From: Vagococcus allomyrinae
GTDB lineage: Bacteria; Bacillota; Bacilli; Lactobacillales; Vagococcaceae
NCBI RefSeq assembly: GCF_017829975.1
Contig: NZ_JAEEGA010000021.1
Span: 44,823-108,822, forward strand
Reading direction: 5' to 3'
Length of the DNA: 64,000 nt
In this document: piece after piece, positions 59,869 to 64,000 of the stretch
How positions within the stretch are numbered: position 1 is the stretch's first letter
Layout: each line of letters starts with the position of its first letter
The notes under the pieces: generated by a model
Seen by the model: the letters and a program-made list of their open reading frames with translations, nothing else
Told to the model about the DNA's origin: nothing
Databases searched by the model: none
Made by a program: the position numbers and the translations under genes

Positions 59869-60750
59869 ATGGAAGATTACTTATTAAAAGCATTATGTTT
59901 TGATGGTCAAATTAGGGCTTTTGCAGTCAATGCCACTAAAGCAGTGGGAGAAGCACAGCGCCGTCATGATACGTGGCGGACAGCATCGGCGGCTTTGGGC
60001 CGGACGATGGTAGGTTCTTTAATGTTAGGCGCCATGAATAAAGGCGAAGATAAAATCACGGTTAAAATTCAAGGCGACGGGCCGGTGGGGTCAATTGTTG
60101 TTGTGGCTGATGGTCACGGCAATGTGAAAGGTTACTTACAAAATCCCCAAGTTAATTTACCAGCGAATGAACAAGGCAAGATTGATGTTCGAGGTGGTGT
60201 TGGGACTGTTGGCAGTTTGTCAGTTATTAAAGATTTAGGATTAAAAGAGCCGTTTTCAGGACAAGTTCCGTTGGTGTCTGGTGAATTAGGGGAAGATTTT
60301 ACCTACTATTTGGCGAACTCTGAACAGGTTCCTTCTGCGGTCGGGTTGAGTGTTCTAGTTGATATTGAAGATGAGTCAATTAAAGCGGCAGGCGGATTTA
60401 TGATCCAAGTAATGCCTGATGCAACAGATGAAACGATTTCAGAAATTGAAAGACGAATCGCCGAAGTGCCTCTGGTATCAAGTTTGATTGATCAAGGTGA
60501 AACGCCGGAAGAAATTCTGTATCGTTTATTAGGGCAAGACAATGTTAAAATTTTAGAAAAAATGCCTGTACAATTTCATTGTGACTGTACCAAAGAAAAA
60601 TTTGCTTCAGGGATCATTTCTCTGGGCAGAAAAGAAATTCAAGAAATGATTGATGAAGATCAAGGCGCCGAAGCTGTTTGCCATTTTTGTGGAAATAAAT
60701 ATCAATTTGATGAGGCGGATTTAGCAGACTTATTGGTTGAAATTGGTTAA
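59869..60750 (+). CDS. hslO: redox-regulated chaperone Hsp33
   Basis: The 293-residue chaperone has the C-terminal zinc switch CDC (near 240) and CHFCGNKY (near 270), and the [20 protein letters not shown] core strand. Oxidation of the four Cys activates it. AGGTGAATG is upstream. It lies 20 bases ahead of dusB. Confidence 0.95.
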   Translation: MEDYLLKALCFDGQIRAFAVNATKAVGEAQRRHDTWRTASAALGRTMVGSLMLGAMNKGEDKITVKIQGDGPVGSIVVVADGHGNVKGYLQNPQVNLPANEQGKIDVRGGVGTVGSLSVIKDLGLKEPFSGQVPLVSGELGEDFTYYLANSEQVPSAVGLSVLVDIEDESIKAAGGFMIQVMPDATDETISEIERRIAEVPLVSSLIDQGETPEEILYRLLGQDNVKILEKMPVQFHCDCTKEKFASGIISLGRKEIQEMIDEDQGAEAVCHFCGNKYQFDEADLADLLVEIG

Positions 60751-60770
60751 GGTATAAGGGGGAAACCACG

Positions 60771-61760
60771 TTGTGGAAAATAGGAGATATTGAGATTCCT
60801 AATAGAGTTGTGGTTGCGCCGATGGCCGGTATTAGCAATGCGGCTTTTCGGGTAACCGTTAAAGAGTTTGGTGCAGGTTTAGTGGTCTGTGAGATGATCA
60901 GTGACAAAGGGATTCAACTTAGGAATAAGAAGACCTTGGAGATGCTTTATATCGATGAGAGAGAGCATCCTTTAAGTGTTCAGATCATGGGGGGGAGTAA
61001 AGAAACGTTGGTTGAAGCAGCCAAATTTGTGGAGACTAACACCAAGGCAGCAATAATTGACATTAATATGGGATGTCCTGTTAATAAAGTTATTAAGAAT
61101 GAAGCGGGAGCTAAGTGGCTTTTGGACCCAAACAAAGTCTATGAAATGGTTGAAGCAGTGGCGTCAGCGGTGAAAATACCTGTAACAGTGAAGATGCGAA
61201 TTGGCTGGGATGACGAGCACGTCTTTGCCGTAGAAAATGCTCTCGCGGCTGAAAAAGCAGGCGCGGCCGCGGTAGCCATGCATGGACGGACACGGGTGCA
61301 AATGTATGAAGGTAAAGCCAATTGGGACGTATTGCGACAAGTAAAAAAAAGCTTGACGATTCCTTTTATGGGGAATGGTGATGTTCGAACACCAGAGGAC
61401 GCCCGACGAATGATTGACGAAGTTGGTTGTGAGGGTGTTATGATCGGACGAGCCGCTTTGGGGAATCCGTGGATGATCTATCAAACCAAACATTATCTAG
61501 AGACAGGTGAGCTTTTACCTGAACCCCCAGCACGAGAAAAAATTGCAACAGCTAAGCTTCACTTAAAGAGACTAGTTGAGTTAAAAGGCGAAGTAATCGG
61601 TACTCGCGAATTTCGTCAACATGCTGCGTATTACTTAAAAGGTATCTCACGAGCAGCTAAAACGAAGGTGGCAATCAATCAAGCGACTAAACAAGTTGAG
61701 ATAATTGCTCTTTTAGACGAATTTGTAGAGACCACTGAAATTAGAAGCATTGCTAATTAA
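60771..61760 (+). CDS. dusB: tRNA-dihydrouridine synthase
   Basis: This 329-residue FMN enzyme has [14 protein letters not shown] at the start, the MGCPVNKV active-site Cys near 102, and [11 protein letters not shown]. It reduces uridines in tRNA. The TTG start at 60771 follows AAGGGGGAAACC. It overlaps no neighbour and ends at a terminator. Confidence 0.94.
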   Translation: MWKIGDIEIPNRVVVAPMAGISNAAFRVTVKEFGAGLVVCEMISDKGIQLRNKKTLEMLYIDEREHPLSVQIMGGSKETLVEAAKFVETNTKAAIIDINMGCPVNKVIKNEAGAKWLLDPNKVYEMVEAVASAVKIPVTVKMRIGWDDEHVFAVENALAAEKAGAAAVAMHGRTRVQMYEGKANWDVLRQVKKSLTIPFMGNGDVRTPEDARRMIDEVGCEGVMIGRAALGNPWMIYQTKHYLETGELLPEPPAREKIATAKLHLKRLVELKGEVIGTREFRQHAAYYLKGISRAAKTKVAINQATKQVEIIALLDEFVETTEIRSIAN

Positions 61761-61831
61761 CAAAAGATACGTGAGTGAATGGTTTTGTTGTAAATTAGAC
61801 AATCTTCAGCAAAAATTTATAAAAACATGAG

Positions 61832-61875
61832 AAAAAAGGTGAAAGGGAAGATTTCCCTTGCCTTTTTTGTTTTTA
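61832..61875 (+). terminator. terminator after dusB
   Basis: AAAAAAGG and AGGGAA pair with TTCCCT and CCTTTTTT around small internal loops, followed by further T residues. Confidence 0.82.
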
Positions 61876-61910
61876 GTGTGGCATTATAGATAGAAGAACT
61901 TAGCTTTTGA

Positions 61911-63422
<1,512 letters not shown>

Positions 63423-63423
63423 G

Positions 63424-63454
63424 AAAAAGCTCGCTAATTTAGCGGGCTTTTTTT
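63424..63454 (+). terminator. terminator after lysS
   Basis: AGCTCGCTA / TAGCGGGCT (one G-T pair) is followed by seven T residues. Confidence 0.87.
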
Positions 63455-63662
63455 ATCGGAACATGCTATTTATTACTATAAAAAGGCGCCTTGTCCTAGT
63501 TGCTAATTTTAGCTCATTAATCCGTTTGTAGGACGCTAGTTTATATTGCGAATAATTATAGAGAGAAGTGGACAGTTTAGTGTTTAAAAGGCGAATGATT
63601 ATCTGATATTTACCGTCTTTATCAAGCTAAATAAAAAAAGCTGAAAAAACTCAATATAATAG

Positions 63663-63691
63663 TTGCAATTTCCGCCGAGACTTGGTATATT
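63663..63691 (+). promoter_or_regulatory. upstream promoter P0 of the terminal array
   Basis: TTGCAA (63663-63668) and TATATT (63686-63691) have a 17-base spacer and TGG before the -10. It lies 94 bases before P1. Confidence 0.6.
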
Positions 63692-63756
63692 ATTACATGT
63701 CGCTGAGATGTAAGACAGCTTTGAAAGAAGCACGTGAAACTTTCTTGAAAAAGTTA

Positions 63757-63786
63757 TTGACATGATAGAGAGCGTTATGTTATTCT
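63757..63786 (+). promoter_or_regulatory. rRNA-type promoter P1
   Basis: TTGACA (63757-63762) and TATTCT (63781-63786) have an 18-base spacer, with AT-rich sequence upstream. Confidence 0.75.
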
Positions 63787-63861
63787 AATTAAGTTGTCGT
63801 TTGAAGAAGTAACTTTCTCCAAATGAGCGAGTAACTCAAAAAAATAATTTTAAAAAAGTTG

Positions 63862-63891
63862 TTGACAACGTCAACTAACTTATGTTATTCT
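63862..63891 (+). promoter_or_regulatory. rRNA-type promoter P2
   Basis: TTGACA (63862-63867) and TATTCT (63886-63891) have an 18-base spacer. An A-rich UP-like tract AATAATTTTAAAAAAG lies immediately upstream. P2 is exactly 105 bases after P1. Confidence 0.78.
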
Positions 63892-63966
63892 AATTGAGTT
63901 GCTGATGAAGAACTAAACCACTTCAACAAGCTGAAAAAAACTTTTGAAAAATAATTAAAAAAGTTG

Positions 63967-63995
63967 TTGACAAAGACAACTAAACATGTTATTCT
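63967..63995 (+). promoter_or_regulatory. rRNA-type promoter P3
   Basis: TTGACA (63967-63972) and TATTCT (63990-63995) have a 17-base spacer with the same A-rich upstream tract. P3 is exactly 105 bases after P2. The transcript starts at or beyond the window edge, probably into a 16S rRNA gene. Confidence 0.78.
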
Positions 63996-64000
63996 AATAA

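Overview
The window is bacterial chromosome from a low-GC Gram-positive, most likely a member of the Lactobacillales near Enterococcus or Vagococcus. The evidence is strong AGGAGG-type ribosome binding sites, short intergenic spaces with T-tailed terminators, a lysine-riboswitch ABC transporter of the LysXY type, NiaR, a TPP-riboswitch ThiT, PTS sugar uptake, and the gene order pth-mfd-MOP flippase-rqcP-divIC-S1 protein-tilS-hpt-ftsH-hslO-dusB-lysS ending in rRNA-type promoters. The genus is an inference. I see no CRISPR array, complete insertion sequence, prophage or tRNA gene.

Positions 1-10 kb hold a partial LURP-one-related gene, a Cof-type phosphatase, ung, pta, tsaE, a minus-strand group (exoA, a secreted Ig-like membrane protein, a DEDDh exonuclease), a membrane-bound XRE regulator, and a yfcC-type carrier with an isoaspartyl dipeptidase whose bridging lysine is replaced by glutamate. 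Positions 10-15.4 kb hold an alpha/alpha-toroid-like protein behind a promoter shaped like a MerR-family target, then a maltose/alpha-glucoside locus: glvR (RpiR family) divergent from glvA (GH4) and glvC (PTS IICB).

Positions 15.4-22.7 kb are accessory. Two paralogous secreted proteins with an Ig-like DUF5011 domain and a sortase-like domain flank a membrane-anchored XRE regulator. They are followed by a DUF3267 peptidase, an MBL-fold hydrolase, a GNAT protein, a phzF homologue broken in a seven-base homopolymer, and a LacI regulator. Positions 22.9-27.2 kb are a predicted beta-mannoside operon (ABC binding protein, two permeases, GH130 phosphorylase). Positions 27.2-31.2 kb hold a DUF6157 pseudogene with two nonsense codons, a deaminase, a nested hairpin, a lipoprotein, a GNAT protein and signal peptidase I.

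Positions 31.4-38.4 kb hold thiT under a TPP riboswitch, a heterodimeric ABC exporter, a CmpB-type membrane protein, an EstA-type esterase and a YwlG-like protein. Positions 38.9-46.5 kb hold rplY, a cluster of DnaA-box-like sequences, lysYX under a lysine riboswitch, an EamA transporter, an HhH-GPD-like protein, Sir2, chorismate mutase and NiaR. From 46.5 kb an L,D-transpeptidase precedes the conserved pth-to-lysS housekeeping run. The window ends in tandem strong promoters spaced exactly 105 bp apart, presumably driving an rRNA operon just outside.

No single element is clearly a new system. The best candidates for follow-up are the sortase-like paralogue pair with its membrane XRE regulator, the DnaA-box cluster, the MerR-type promoter on the toroid-like gene, and the 105-bp-phased promoter array.
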